Source of the DNA: Mytilus edulis
Lineage: Eukaryota > Mollusca > Bivalvia > Mytilida > Mytilidae
Direction: 5' to 3'
DNA length: 64,000 nt
Assembly: GCF_963676685.1 (NCBI RefSeq)
Contig: NC_092354.1
Coordinates: forward strand, 32,830,193-32,894,192
The notes under the pieces are model-generated. The model was given only the letters and a program-made list of their open reading frames with translations. It ran no database searches and was not told where the DNA came from. Shown one piece after another: positions 33,060 to 46,500 of the stretch (positions within the stretch are counted from its first letter, which is position 1; each line of letters opens with the position of its first letter). A program made the position numbers and the translations under genes.

Positions 33060-33800
33060 TTACATACCGGAGCGAACGGAAGTAGAGATATATAAAAACC
33101 ATAAAGGAACGTCATCATCGATAAATGAATAAATAAATCCAAGAAATGGCATTGTTCATTGTTAGTATAAGCTTTTTTAAAATCAGATCAACCAGGATAC
33201 ATCTTTTTAGTGTAGATAACGAATCGACATTATTGAGAGCCAATATATCATCCAAATATCTCAAAGAAGTATTAAATGTTTTTATCAATTGTTGTTTCGA
33301 TGGGTCTTTGCTTATTTAAGTCATACACCGTAACTCATAACAATACTGAAACAGGTCTACATTAAGTAATGCAAATTTAGTACTCATTGGAATTCTGATA
33401 ACTTGACGATATACTGAATCACCATATCGAACAAAAATGTCATCTAGTTCAATGTCATGGACATTTATAGTTTCAAAGCAAGTCCATTTGACATAGTTAT
33501 CTTAATCTTATTTGATGTTACTAAAAAATGGCATACAAGAGTTTGAACATATAAAGTCGCATTCTGACTTTTTTAATGCCCATTTAATTACCTGTATGAT
33601 TTTTTTCCTAATGACAATATCAGGCAAAGGGGTATATAGGGTAGTAAAATCAAACTATGAACAGCTTTACAATGAGCAATTTTAGCGTGCAATTTATCAA
33701 GAACGTCCAAAGAATTATTGAAACTCAGAAAGTAATTAATTCCACTATTTTCAAAGGCCTCATTTAAACAATGTATTATAAAAATTGTATTATACCAATT
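33060..33800 (-). pseudogene. Degenerate reverse transcriptase (third lineage)
   Basis: The minus strand gives LRYLDDILALNN near 33205-33240, a YxDD catalytic box, and downstream readings that fit a reverse transcriptase. Upstream are STKFALLNVDLFQYCYELR and LYTPLPDIVIRKKI. Multiple frameshifts break it. It belongs to the same broad group as the other copies but has clearly diverged. Confidence 0.6.
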
Positions 33801-34214
33801 GTACTAGTTAGTAGAATAGACAAGTTAGTAGTGGAGCAATGGCTTGAAGACGAAATACATTTTTACTGGTAAGGTGTTTTTATACTGACAATTACAATGC
33901 ACAATTACGTTTTTTCTACTTTATTAATTGATTTTCAAATCTTGTTTGTTACTAAACTAAATGCTGAGCAAGTGTTCATGTATGCATGAAGGTTACGTCA
34001 ATCAACAATTAAGAAACAATGTTATTGTTTGTGCTGGAGGAGGGACTTTATTAAAACATATTTTGATATTTGTAACAACCGGAAGTATAATCGAAGAAAG
34101 TAGTTATCTTAATGAATAATTTTCGAGTTTTTCATTCCTGGACCAGTAGTAACAATAAATTTCACGGTTTGCACTCTTGTTTCATATGACATATATATCT
34201 AGCATCGATATCAT

Positions 34215-34520
34215 TCTTTTCTAATATACATTAATGCAACATGTTACGTCAATTTTCTAAGTTTCTAGAATAATTATGTCTAGAATAATAGGATTTAATG
34301 TATAACTGTTTATAAAGTAAATGCTTAAACTGCATTTTGTGCGGATTAAACATGCTGACTAATATAAATATGTGTAATTTACCTTTGATAACTATTATGA
34401 CGATATGATTTTTATTACATAAATATTTTTAAAAATTCAGAGATATCTATAGGCGGTAGACTCTGTAAAGGTAGATACATATTCTTAGCTTTGAAATCAG
34501 AACACTTTTTGAAGCTGATC
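34215..34520 (+). promoter_or_regulatory. Upstream region of gene B, paralogous to that of gene A
   Basis: Collinear with 21165-21471. Shared islands are the ATGTTACGT core, GCGGATTAAACATGCT, AGATATCTATAGGCGGTAGAC and GAAGCTGATCA. Conservation of these islands in otherwise diverged DNA may mark regulatory sites. Confidence 0.5.
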
Positions 34521-34568
34521 ATGTTGTATATGTGGATATATGTAACGATATCTATACACATTATTCAA
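34521..34568 (+). CDS. Gene B exon 1 (signal peptide)
   Basis: Encodes [16 protein letters not shown], a hydrophobic leader paralogous to gene A exon 1. Donor GTAAGT, phase 0. A downstream in-frame ATG (codon 4) aligns better with the gene A start. Confidence 0.75.
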
Positions 34569-37500
34569 GTAAGTCTGATTATTTTTAAAAGTCATCAAGT
34601 TTGAATAATAAAAACAAGAACAATTCACCGAAGGGAAGCTCATACGGGGTTGGTTGGGTTAGTGGTTAGGTGGACTGATTCCGTATTCTTTGGTCATAAT
34701 CCCGGTATCCGTTTATTATGGTTAAAATAGCGCGTGTGATTTCGCATGTTCACCTTTTTCGAGTTAATACTGAACATAATTTTACTTGCATGTTTAAATT
34801 TTATCAGAAATCGGTTAAAATTCAGGATCATGATTACACCACAATGAGGCACCTTATCGTTCTTTGTCAGCCTTTACTGGACAGTTTTGACAACACCCTA
34901 GATAAAAGCTGATGCTTCAAACACAAAGTTATTGTTCATGACGTAACTATTTCAAGTGCACATATTATTTGGTTAAGTGTCGTAAATTCCAAAATAACGA
35001 TACGGTCAATCGCTCATTGGTACTGGTTTTCTTTGCAACTACTGACCGTGTTAGCAATAATACTCAAAACAAGATTGATGATATAAACAGCTTACTTCAT
35101 TAGGGAAAATTATGCATCGTGTGTGCCTATGTGTGCATTTCATCAAAACGTTTAGGATTACAATGGTGTTACCGCCGACATAATAGTTATTGATTTGAAT
35201 AAATCTTAATTGTACTGTATGTAAAAAATGGTCTTAGTACAATGATTGGACCAATTTACGATAAAATCAAAACCGTTCATTATTTCAAATGGATTTTGTT
35301 TCTATAACAATAACGGTACCAATTTTCCTGCACCAGAATATGGATAAAACTGTTTTACTTTAAAAATATGTTATGCTAGTGAACATAAAATTGATTATGG
35401 TAATGAGGGATGTGTCAGAGAAACAACAACCCGACCAAATAGCAGACAACAGCCGAAGGCCACCAATGGGTCTTCAATGAATGAAACCTTTGAAACGATA
35501 CATCTTCTTTCGTCGTATATGTAAAATAGCATCACTATCAAACATTCTTTTAAAGACAAATACGTTATTCGAATATATATCATCTATGTCTGAGCAAGTA
35601 ACTCGGTGTTTGCCATTATTTCAAGTTTGCCATCTTTTGGCTTTGGGCTTTTGTTTGCTGTTTAATACATAATCTAATGCTCATGTTTTTTCCTCGTTTG
35701 ACAAGATTTATATCTTTTTTTTTATTAAGGTGTCTTACATAGCTGCCTACACATTATGGGTTTTAATCATTGTTAAAGGTCGAACGGTGACCCTTTATTG
35801 TTACAATATACTTACTGTTGATTCTGTTGGATATACAAAAAAAAGAAGATGATTGCCAATGAGACAACTCTCCACAAGAGATCAAAATGACAAAGAAATT
35901 AACAACTGAAGGTCAACGTACAGACTTCACCAATGAGAAAAGCCGATACTGCATAGTCAGCTATAAAAGTCCCCGAAATGATAATGTTAAACATTTTAAA
36001 CGAGAAAACTAACGGCCAAATGTATGTATAAAAAAGGAACGAAAAACAAATATGTAACGCATAAACAAACGACAACCACTGAATAACAGGCTCCTGACTT
36101 GGGACAGACACAAACATACAGAATGTGACGGGGTTGAACATGTGAGCCGGATCCCAACCCTCTCCCTAACATTGGAGAGTGGTTTTACAGTACAACATAA
36201 GAACATATATAATCCAATTAATTAAATCTTTCTTATTTATTATCAGGTTGCAACTAGCCAACGCAACTACGGTGGTAAGTAGAAAAGTCAAATACACATG
36301 TACATGTATCATGTATGAAATATATGTCCAACATTTAATGCGCATTTATTAGATGTATATTATCAAACGTTAATATCATTACTCTATTATTTCAGTAGAC
36401 GACCTTTTTTTTAAAAGACATGATATAAAAAGAAACTAACTTAACGTGATTTATGTACTATATTAACTTCAAAAACAAACTGCAATATCGATGAATGCAA
36501 AACTGAAAACCGACCTATGAATTTAACATAACTATAAAATCCATGTTTGTACTGGTATATATTGTAACAGCTTGATTCATAATCCTATTACGATTTTAAC
36601 TATTTGTTGTGATTACTAGTATCCTGTATTACGTGAATTAATCAATACATAGTCACTTGCAATTGCATAAAAAATGAATAGAAAGTTATTCAAGATCTTG
36701 AAACAAATCCAAGTTGAAAATTCTTTGTTTGAAGTATTAACTAAGCTTTAAAATCAACTTTTAGTTTTTTTTTAAGAACATTTATTGTTGAAACATTGCC
36801 ACAGATAGCCTCAACTGATTAAAGAAATGTATGAAATTGTAGAACTTTGCCGGCATAGAATAAATAGCAATAATGTTTATCCAATTTATGGCAATTAGGC
36901 ATCAAAGAATTCTACAAATATATATTACATAACTGCAACTAGTCTGTTACGATATATCTACACTCGAGACAGTTGAATTTTAATATTTTAAACGCGAGGC
37001 TTGTCGAGCTTTTTAAATGATTAAAATTCAACTGTTGAGAGTGGAGAAATATCGTAAAACACTTGTTCCTTTTCAATGATTTGAAGAAAGTTAAATGTGA
37101 CGTCATCAGTCATGGTCGCCTTTATTCGTGACATTACTAAAGGAATATTCTAAAAAAAAATAAGAAAATTGAGTTTTCATCAATCATTTGATGAAAACAG
37201 ATTTTTCACTAGTCATAAGACATACACTGTATTGGTCTCAAACCGATTAAGAAATGTTAAACTAGCGCAAAACTTAGGGAAATATAATTCCATAATCCCC
37301 ATATGGAATTTACTGACCCCATATATACCGTATTACGTCACTAATAAACTATGTAACGAATTTATCTTACCGACATTCTTAACATGCTTAACGTATAAAA
37401 TTTAGACTAGTGACCTATCAAAATTAGCAAGTCTACAATACAGTTAGCATTAACATGCTTAAGAAACTACTTACTTTAATCCTACAAAAACAGATGCCAA

Positions 37501-40500
37501 CAATGACAACTTGTTAGATTTAAATGTGTTTTTTGAATTAATTTCACTTTATCATCACTTTCTTCGTCTATTGAGACCTTTAAGATTTTTTCTCAGTACT
37601 GTTTTGTTTTTTTAAAGGGACGTAACACCACTACTAACCGTGTATGAAATAAGCCCCGCCTCCTTATTACCCTATATGGAATATAAAGGAACGTAACTCC
37701 ACTACTAACCGTGTATGAAATAAGCCCCGCCTCCAAACTAACCTAATATTAAATATACACGGTTTCCACGAGGACGCTTTTAACCAATCATATTCCTAGA
37801 AATGTATAGGAGGTAAGATAAAATTCCATACGTCCATTTCTTGATGTCCCTTACTAAATATAAAAGATAACTGAAATGATTGTGTTTACTTATTTGAAGT
37901 CTATATCATAAAAAAAATCTTGGTAGTGAGTATCATATTTTTTGTTTGTTAGTCATATAATGTATGTAATGTTATGTGAAAAAAAATATTAACTTTTTGT
38001 TATCAAGAAAGTATCATCCCTGATTGAGGAGACTTTATATATATTAGGTAAAATACATAATCATCACGTCATTAGCATCTGAGCCCCTTGTCGCTTATTT
38101 TTTTTAGCAGAGTGAGTCTTACTTAATCATGCCATTATAGTGTTATTTCCCCCCTCCAAGAGTTACTTGGGAATATAAGTATTGTAACAATATCATTGAA
38201 TGTTCATTGAAACGATTAGCATGGCCATAGGTAAACAAGGGTCGTTGAAGATGTTGTAAATCAACATTACTGAGAACTATGATTACACGAAACTACAACA
38301 GGTGCTCCAGAAGTAAAACAAAATAAGATGCACAGTTAAGAAAGAAAGGAGCATTTAATAATAATATCTCATCAAACGATAATTAATCTGCAATATTACA
38401 CATTCTTAAGGTTCTTTAAACCACAACGTTTCCAACGATAATTAATCCGCGTTTATACCATATATATTTTGAAGTATCTTAATGCATCAGCAATGCACCA
38501 AGTAATGCTTATATCTTAGACAATAGAAAACCTGGACGGTATCAAGCCGTTCCACCTGATCCCAAAGGTCCATGTGTTGACTTACCAATATGTAACGAAG
38601 ATAGTGATTGCCATGGTGTTCAGAAGTGTTGTCCAAATGGTTGTGGACATGAATGTCTTTTTCCAGGTAAGGTATACATTTTAATTTTTTCATTATCACT
38701 ATTGTTCATTCCGATGTAAACAATACAATTTATGAAAAGGCAAATTTTAAAACAAAAGGTGAATCCTACAGAAATATAAGAAAAATATATTGTGAACATG
38801 TAAATGTAGACAAAAAGCAAAATGACTGAACTCCGGGGAAAATTCAAAACGGAAAGTCATCAATCAAATTGCAAACTTATAAGCTCAAATAAATCAAACG
38901 AACGAACACAAACTGTCGTTTTCTTGACTTAATCAAACCTGGTGTTATAGCTATTTAAACCTTTCGATATAAAGTTCATTTTAAAGACATCAATCAAAAT
39001 TGTATGTAACTGATCAATTTGACATCGTGAGTGTATGCATCTGTTTAATTTGTCAAATAAATGTCTTCATCTTAGTCGATCCAAAGCCTGGTACCTGTCC
39101 ACCTGGTGGCGGCGGAACGTGTGCTGAGCACTGCAGTAAAGACAGCGATTGCCAGGATGTTCAGAAGTGTTGTTCTAACGGTTTCGGACACGATTGCTTC
39201 TTTCCAGGTAAGTCATACATATGATAAAAAAATATCTAGATACTAGATAAGATACAGGTTTTTCTTTTTTTTGTATTAATTTCTACCATTTACTCCTGAT
39301 ATGCAAGGATTATTTCGTAGTGACGTTTAACAAAATATCATCTTTTCTTTTAAATGTGTACAAAAATCCGAGTAACGTTTAGCATGTTTAACGATTAATA
39401 TATTTCACAAGTATACCAATAAATAATATTTCAATATCTCTTTCTAAGTCACTGTTAAGTCTGGAACCTGTCCAACACTTCCACCTGATACTGTCGGGAC
39501 ATGTGTTGACCTCTGCAGTGTGGACATCGATTGTTTAGGTGGTCAGAAGTGTTGTTCCCATGGTTGTGGACACAGTTGTTCCTCACCAGGTAAGACTAGC
39601 ATATGAGCAAAAGCAGAGACCTGAAGCATTGTCAAAATATGAAGGTATGCTGATGATACTGATGTTGTAACTCAACCAGATTGAAAGAACTCGGATTAGG
39701 TTTCGATCTTTAATATTGTATACACATTGTTGTTTCAATAACATTGCAGACATATTGGTGTTTTTTTTCTCAATGATACCGTCTTATGTGTTCATACAAA
39801 GAGAGTGTTTATTAGAAAAAAAAACACAGGATATAAACCTTATGATCATATCATAGTTGTATATTCTGAATATGTATTTTGTAATCATTATGGAAGAGAA
39901 TACGGTTAAATACATTTGATTATTTGATTATATGAGAATGTCGCTCCAAAGCTATTGCAATATCGTCACCAATTATCTTCTTCCTATCGATATTAAAACT
40001 ATCACATAGAGTGCGTGTTATCGTTGAGATATACATGTTCGTATCCACTTTCGGTTAGAATAAGAACGTTTAATCTGATGCCTTAACAGAGTTCCACATA
40101 CAAGGGCAATGACATTTCCACAACACAAGGCAGCTGCATCCGACGGGAAGCGGCTGCATTTTTAACGAACACGTACAGATAACTCCACTTAAGATAACGA
40201 ACCATACATATGTACTGCAGTATGTCCTTTGGGTGACACACATTCTTGAGTTGATTATGTATCACGTATATAGAGATAAAACATGATTTTTAGGCATTAA
40301 ATCAGAAATACATCATTTCAGTCAGTTCATGTCCGTCTGAACCAAAATGTCCAAACCCACCAAATGGTCCTCCAGGAACATGCAAACCGCAGTGCATATT
40401 TGAGTACAAGGTTATAAATGGACTCCGATGTAAAGTAAAGTGTGTTATTGGTCCCCAAGGGCCACAAGGACCACCTTGTCCGCCAACCGGGGTAAGATAT

Positions 40501-43500
40501 TTATTTTTCTAGATTTAGAACATGCATTTTATAATCAATCATATAACCATGGCACCTATATGACGCGATCAGAATTAAATAATTCAGTGGTTGGATGAGT
40601 ATCAATTATGCATGTTATGTATGGTTCGAATATTTATGGTGGTGTTTTGTTTTCTTTTGAATTAAAGTTGTGCACGAAATAATTGTAGTTCTGAATTCTG
40701 AAAGTATAACTTATCGAAAATTGCTCATACAGACATTTAAAACAATAATATTGTGGCTATCCAAATTTGATAGTAAAAATGTTTGACTCAGGGAATAAAC
40801 TTTGCTTTTAGCAACTGTGTTTGCCACTGTTGGCTTCCTCCCATGGAAAATGATTTTTGACTAGTGTTCAATTAACCCTAACTTGAATATTATTTGATTT
40901 TGAGGATTGATTTAGTTTGTACATCCGTGTCTAATATAGTGAAATAATTTCGAAATCATAATTTATTTTATTATTTTCAAATTGGCTAGATCATATATAA
41001 ATGATGCCGTTAGTTTTTTCGTTTGAATTGTTTTACATTGTCTTCTCGGGGCCTTTAATAGCTGACCATGTGGTATGGGCTTTCTTCATTGTTGAAGGCC
41101 GTATTGTGACCTATAGTTGTTAATTTCTGTGTCATTTTTGTCTCTTGTGGAGAGTTTGTTATTGGAAATCATACTTTCAATCTTCTTTTTCTTTTAGATC
41201 AGAAAGTATAGAACAACATTCATATATTCTTGCAACAAAAGAGTGAAATAAGTCTTCAAAATTAATATTTAATATATTCAGGCAGCAAACTAATAAGACA
41301 AACTAATATGCTACTGTTAAAGACCGTGCCGTATAGATAATAGCAGTGTAGCATTTTCAATAGCATTCTTAAATATTTATATAGTGAAGGAGTTAGTGTA
41401 CAGTTGGGTGCAAACCAAGCATAAAATAAAGTAAACGCCCGTGTATATATCTGATTTTTTTACTCCAACTTTCGAGTTTACCAGTAAACACGCGATTACA
41501 CAATTACGTTAACGTGGTCAAAAAGAAAATGTCAAATGTATAACCGAGTAAATAGGCGTTAGCTACATGCTTTCCTGTCCGATCACTATGGAAACAAGAT
41601 TGTTCTTTTCTCGTCATTTTTTATTGAAAAATTATAAGAAATCTTTTTTTCTGGCTTATTTGTTAATTTTAAATGATGACCGAATTAAGTATCGGTAAAC
41701 AATATTTATATAATTGTATATTTTGATACTGCAAAATCATCAAATATAAGTTTTTTTGTAAACAATAATATGCATTACGGTAGATTTAGAGAGGTAATCT
41801 TTCAAAACTTGGAATAAAACAGACGACATTCATCGTTTTAAAAAAATACACTAAATTTAAAGTATTTGCCGTAGTTCATGATTTAATGAAATTAAAAATG
41901 ATTTAGTTGTTAGTTAAATTCTATCAAATCTGTTAATCGATGCAGACATGCATGTGTAATTTCAGTCTTATTTAACTATATGTATTTGTATACAATGATT
42001 GTAGTGTCCCGGTGCAGGAATACCAGAGCCACCGGCTCAACAAGGTTCCTCTGGAGCACTATTGGGAGGTACGATTCATAAACCAGTAATACAATGTATT
42101 CAATGTCGATTTACTTAAACAAAGTTAAAAGATGTCATCATAACAACATACTATTCGAAAAGCCAACGAGACGAACCAAGATAAACAATATAATTGGTGT
42201 TGTACCAGAAAAAGTAAAATAACAAAAGTACCGAACACCAAGGAAAAGTCAAAACGGAAAGTTCGTTACCGAATTGCAAAATTAAAAGCTCCAACACATT
42301 AAACGATTTGAAAACAACTGCCATATTTGTGATGTATCACATTTTCTTATGCAGAATAATATGAAAATGGTGAATTAAACCTGATTGAAATACACTCATC
42401 ATAGATACCAGGATTAAAATTTTATATTTACGCCAGACGCGCGTGTCGTCTCCAAAAGACTCATCAGTGACGCTTGAAGAGCACTGAAGACCAAAAATTC
42501 TAAAATGTTTTGCCAAATACAGCTAAGGTAATCTATTCCTGAAGTAGAAAAACCATAGTTCTTCAAAATTTTAGTTTTGTTAACAGTTAATTGATAATTA
42601 TGAAAATATCAAGCTACCTGAACCTCTCACTTTCTAACTTTACCAAATTGAAGCAAACATGATAGTAAAACAATAAATAAAAAAGATTCGTTTTACAAGT
42701 TGTAAACTTTTTTATAAATATTCAACAGTTGAGGCATGCAGTTGACATTTCAGTGAAGCAAAGACTTTTTTCTTGTATTTTTATTAAGCATTGTTCTTTA
42801 TAAATACAATGCATACTTATTTTCTTTTAATTTCAATTTCCCAGGAGTCACATTCCGTGAACTTGTTTATGATGGAATTTAATGCGACTGACATACAAGT
42901 TAGAGATTTAACTACCTTTTAAACCATGTTTAATCAACCATTTCCTACATAAGAAAATGACCGTACCAAGTCAGGAGCATGACAGTTGTTTTCCATTCGT
43001 TTGATGTGTTTGAGCTTTTGATTTTGCCCTTTGGTTATTGATTATCCGTTTTACTCGGAGTTCAGTATTTTTGTGAGTTTACTTTTTATTCAGCGTGTTT
43101 ACAAGATAGGTGTTGAAAAGTCTCCGATTTCATTGAATGATATATGTCTTTGCTTACTTAAAAGTACGTTAAAAGCAGGGAAACCAATAGAAAGACGAAA
43201 TAAGTTCTAAGTGTTATAGGAATTGAATAAAAAAGAAGCCACATATTTTATTTTCTATCAAACAATGAGAATGATACACCATAAAAATATCAATGTGGAA
43301 GATAAAATTTCTCCATATTAGGCAAAGTACAACGTTTTAATGTAAAAGTTACAATACTTTTACCCAGAATTTGAACAATCTTCTCAAAACTTTGACTAGA
43401 AACTCATTAGTTTCAGAGATTTTAGATTACGAGTTAAGAATTAAACCGCATTGTTTCTTCTACTATTTCGTGTGTTGTTGGTTTTTTTTCACTTACGACT

Positions 43501-46500
43501 TGGTATTTTAAAACATTACTTCTGTCATCCGATATTAATTAATAAACATTCTATGAACGAGTAGTATATAATGGCATAATTTTTTTAAACGACTGAACAG
43601 ACTGTATTTTGTAATTAAGGAGAACGTACGAAACCGGGCACATGCCCAGTGTTCCCGCCAGGTTCTGGAGGAACTTGTGTTGAAAAGTGCCGAACAGATT
43701 CAGATTGTCCCTGGAAACTTAAATGCTGCTCTAGTGGTTGTGGACATATTTGCCAATATCCGGGTAAGTTATAGGTTTTAAACGTCTGGCGTATTAAATT
43801 ATAATCCTGGTACCTTTGATAACTATTATAACTATACACCACTAGGTCGATGCCACTGCAGGTGGACGTTTCGTCCCTGAGGGTATCACCACCCCAGTAG
43901 TCAGCACTTCGGTGTTGACAGGAATATCAATTATATGGTCATTTTTAAAAATTTCCTGTTACACAACTTAGATTTTTTTCGAAAAACTAAGGATTTTCTT
44001 ATCCCAGGAATAGATTACCTTAGCCGTATTTGGCCCAACTTTTTGCAATTGTGGGTCCTCAATGCTCTTCAACTTTGTACTTGTTTGACTTTATAACTAT
44101 TTTGATCTGAGCGTCACTGATGAGTCTTATGTAGACGAAACGCGCGTCTTGCGTCTTAAATTATGATCATGGTACCCTTGATAACCAATCAAATATGTAC
44201 GTAACTTACAAGAATTTGTATTTATATTGAACTGCAATTTTTTAAACTTTAAAATACTCAGTTCAGACTAGACAAGAAAACTATTCAGCAAATGATCATC
44301 ACATATCTTTCATTTTAAGATGACGTGTCTATTCTTCAACATATTTGTCTGCAATCATCATACAACTAACGTGATTTGACTACTGTGTACAATAATTTCG
44401 TTGTGTGTCAATGCAGGTAACTGTAAATATCATATAATTTGTTTAAATCAAAAATTGTTAAGCGGACTTTACGGTATTAGTATTGCTCATTGTAGAAGAC
44501 CATACGATGACTACTAGTTGATAAGATCCATGTCATGTAGGGTCAGTTGTGTTATTTAAAACCATTCCCAATCTCATGATTGTATATGCTTATCAGATAG
44601 TCATTGTACAAGGTACATTAACCCTGTGTTCTTGAAAGATTTTAAATGGGTAAACTCATAAATTACAATTTGTATATGAATTAATTCATGATATGAACGG
44701 TAAAACTAACAATAACTTTGAAATAAGCGAAGAAAGGAAACTGAACAATTAAGATTTATGGATATCATGTGGTTCAAAAAATTTAAACGAAACAATATTG
44801 GAGTTTATGCTTACACATTGATGTGAAATAGTCGTGATAGCAAACGATTTAAGGGGTAGGCCTTGTTAACACAAAAGTGTTTCCTCTCTTTTCATTGTCC
44901 TTGCTAACTACACTTTATCTCAACTGTTGCTAGGTCTGTCCGTCCAACGTAGTACTGTATCAATATACGAAATACCTAAAATTCACTAGATGCATACGTA
45001 TCAACGTCAGAATGAGGACGTTACATCCGATGCCTCGATTATTGAGAGTGTAATGCTCTCTGCACGTTAAAAACCCTTGAAATAATTATTCAAGGAGTTA
45101 ATAGGTGGCCTGCTGCCAGTCAAGATTTATGTCGCTATCAAGTATACCCTCCTTTTCCAGTGGCAGACGTCCTCAATTACAAGACCTACCTATTGTATGT
45201 ATTATTATTTTCTTCTCGTCCTGAACATCATAATTGCCACTGAACGTAAAGCATTGAACATTCATTCAATCAATAACTATTTACTGTCGCCATTAGTTTA
45301 AATAAAAACGATGAGAAATATCTTCAAACAATATCTTAAAAACAGGTGTACAACTTCCACACGTAAGTGCAATCTTTTTTTGAGGCGTCTGAGATCTGGG
45401 TTAAGCTATTGGAGTTGATCCCCAAACGGGAAAATTAAACATAGTAATGGTAATCTGGATTTTCTTTTTCAGGACCGATACCTACTTGTGCGCCTGCTTG
45501 TGACAAGCCATGTCCTTTTGGTTTTGTGCTAGATGAAACAACTGTCCTATTTGTGAATGTAAAACGGGTAACACATTATATATAGTGTAAAGGTTAATTT
45601 TAACGACAAGTAGATATAGGAAGAAGTGGTATGAGTGAGTGCCAATGAGACAACTCTCCATCCAAGTCAAAATTTGAAAAATTAAAAACCATTATTGGTC
45701 AAATAACGGTCTTCAACATGGCGCCTTGGTTCACACCAAACAGCAAATTCCACAAATGAGCAGTGTGAAAACATTCAAACGGGAAAACCAACGGTCTAAT
45801 TTATATATAGAAATGAGAAACACTTATGCACCATATCAATAAACAACAACTACTGAACATCAGATTCCTGACTTAGGAAAGATTCAAACAAATGCAACAG
45901 GTTAAGACGTTTAATAGTAACCAACATTCATCCTTATCGTGCTTATCTGGAACAATAGTGTTACATCAGAACACAACAATACACACTATAAAATATCAAA
46001 CAAAAAACCTATTGACACAATACTTAACATACACTGAACGAATAAATTTGATCTATGATACAATGCAAATACAGCAACAATAAAATGAGGGATGAACAAA
46101 CATAGTAAACAGTAGTATACCGCTGTGGGTTGTTAATCAAGTTAGAAAAAAAAATAATAACCTCGAACAAAAAGTGATCATTTGTAGAAATTTGCACAAA
46201 CGTAGTAGAACAGAATATTGAGAAATAAGTATGTACTATTTCAAGGTTGTATCGGAAATGCAGAGCCTTTGTTCCCATCAGTAAACTGCGCTGAGGGACC
46301 ACGTTGTCCATCTAGTTACCAGTGTGCTATTAATCGCGAAGGGACCTTTGGAGTATGTTGTCCAGTTGGTAGGTCTTTTGAAATTAAATATGCGCTCGCC
46401 CGATAAATGCAGTAAAAGTTATTAGATATTAAAATGACTAATCCAATACTATAGGTAGACTATGGTATACGAACAATTACATAGGCAAACAAAAGCTCAC

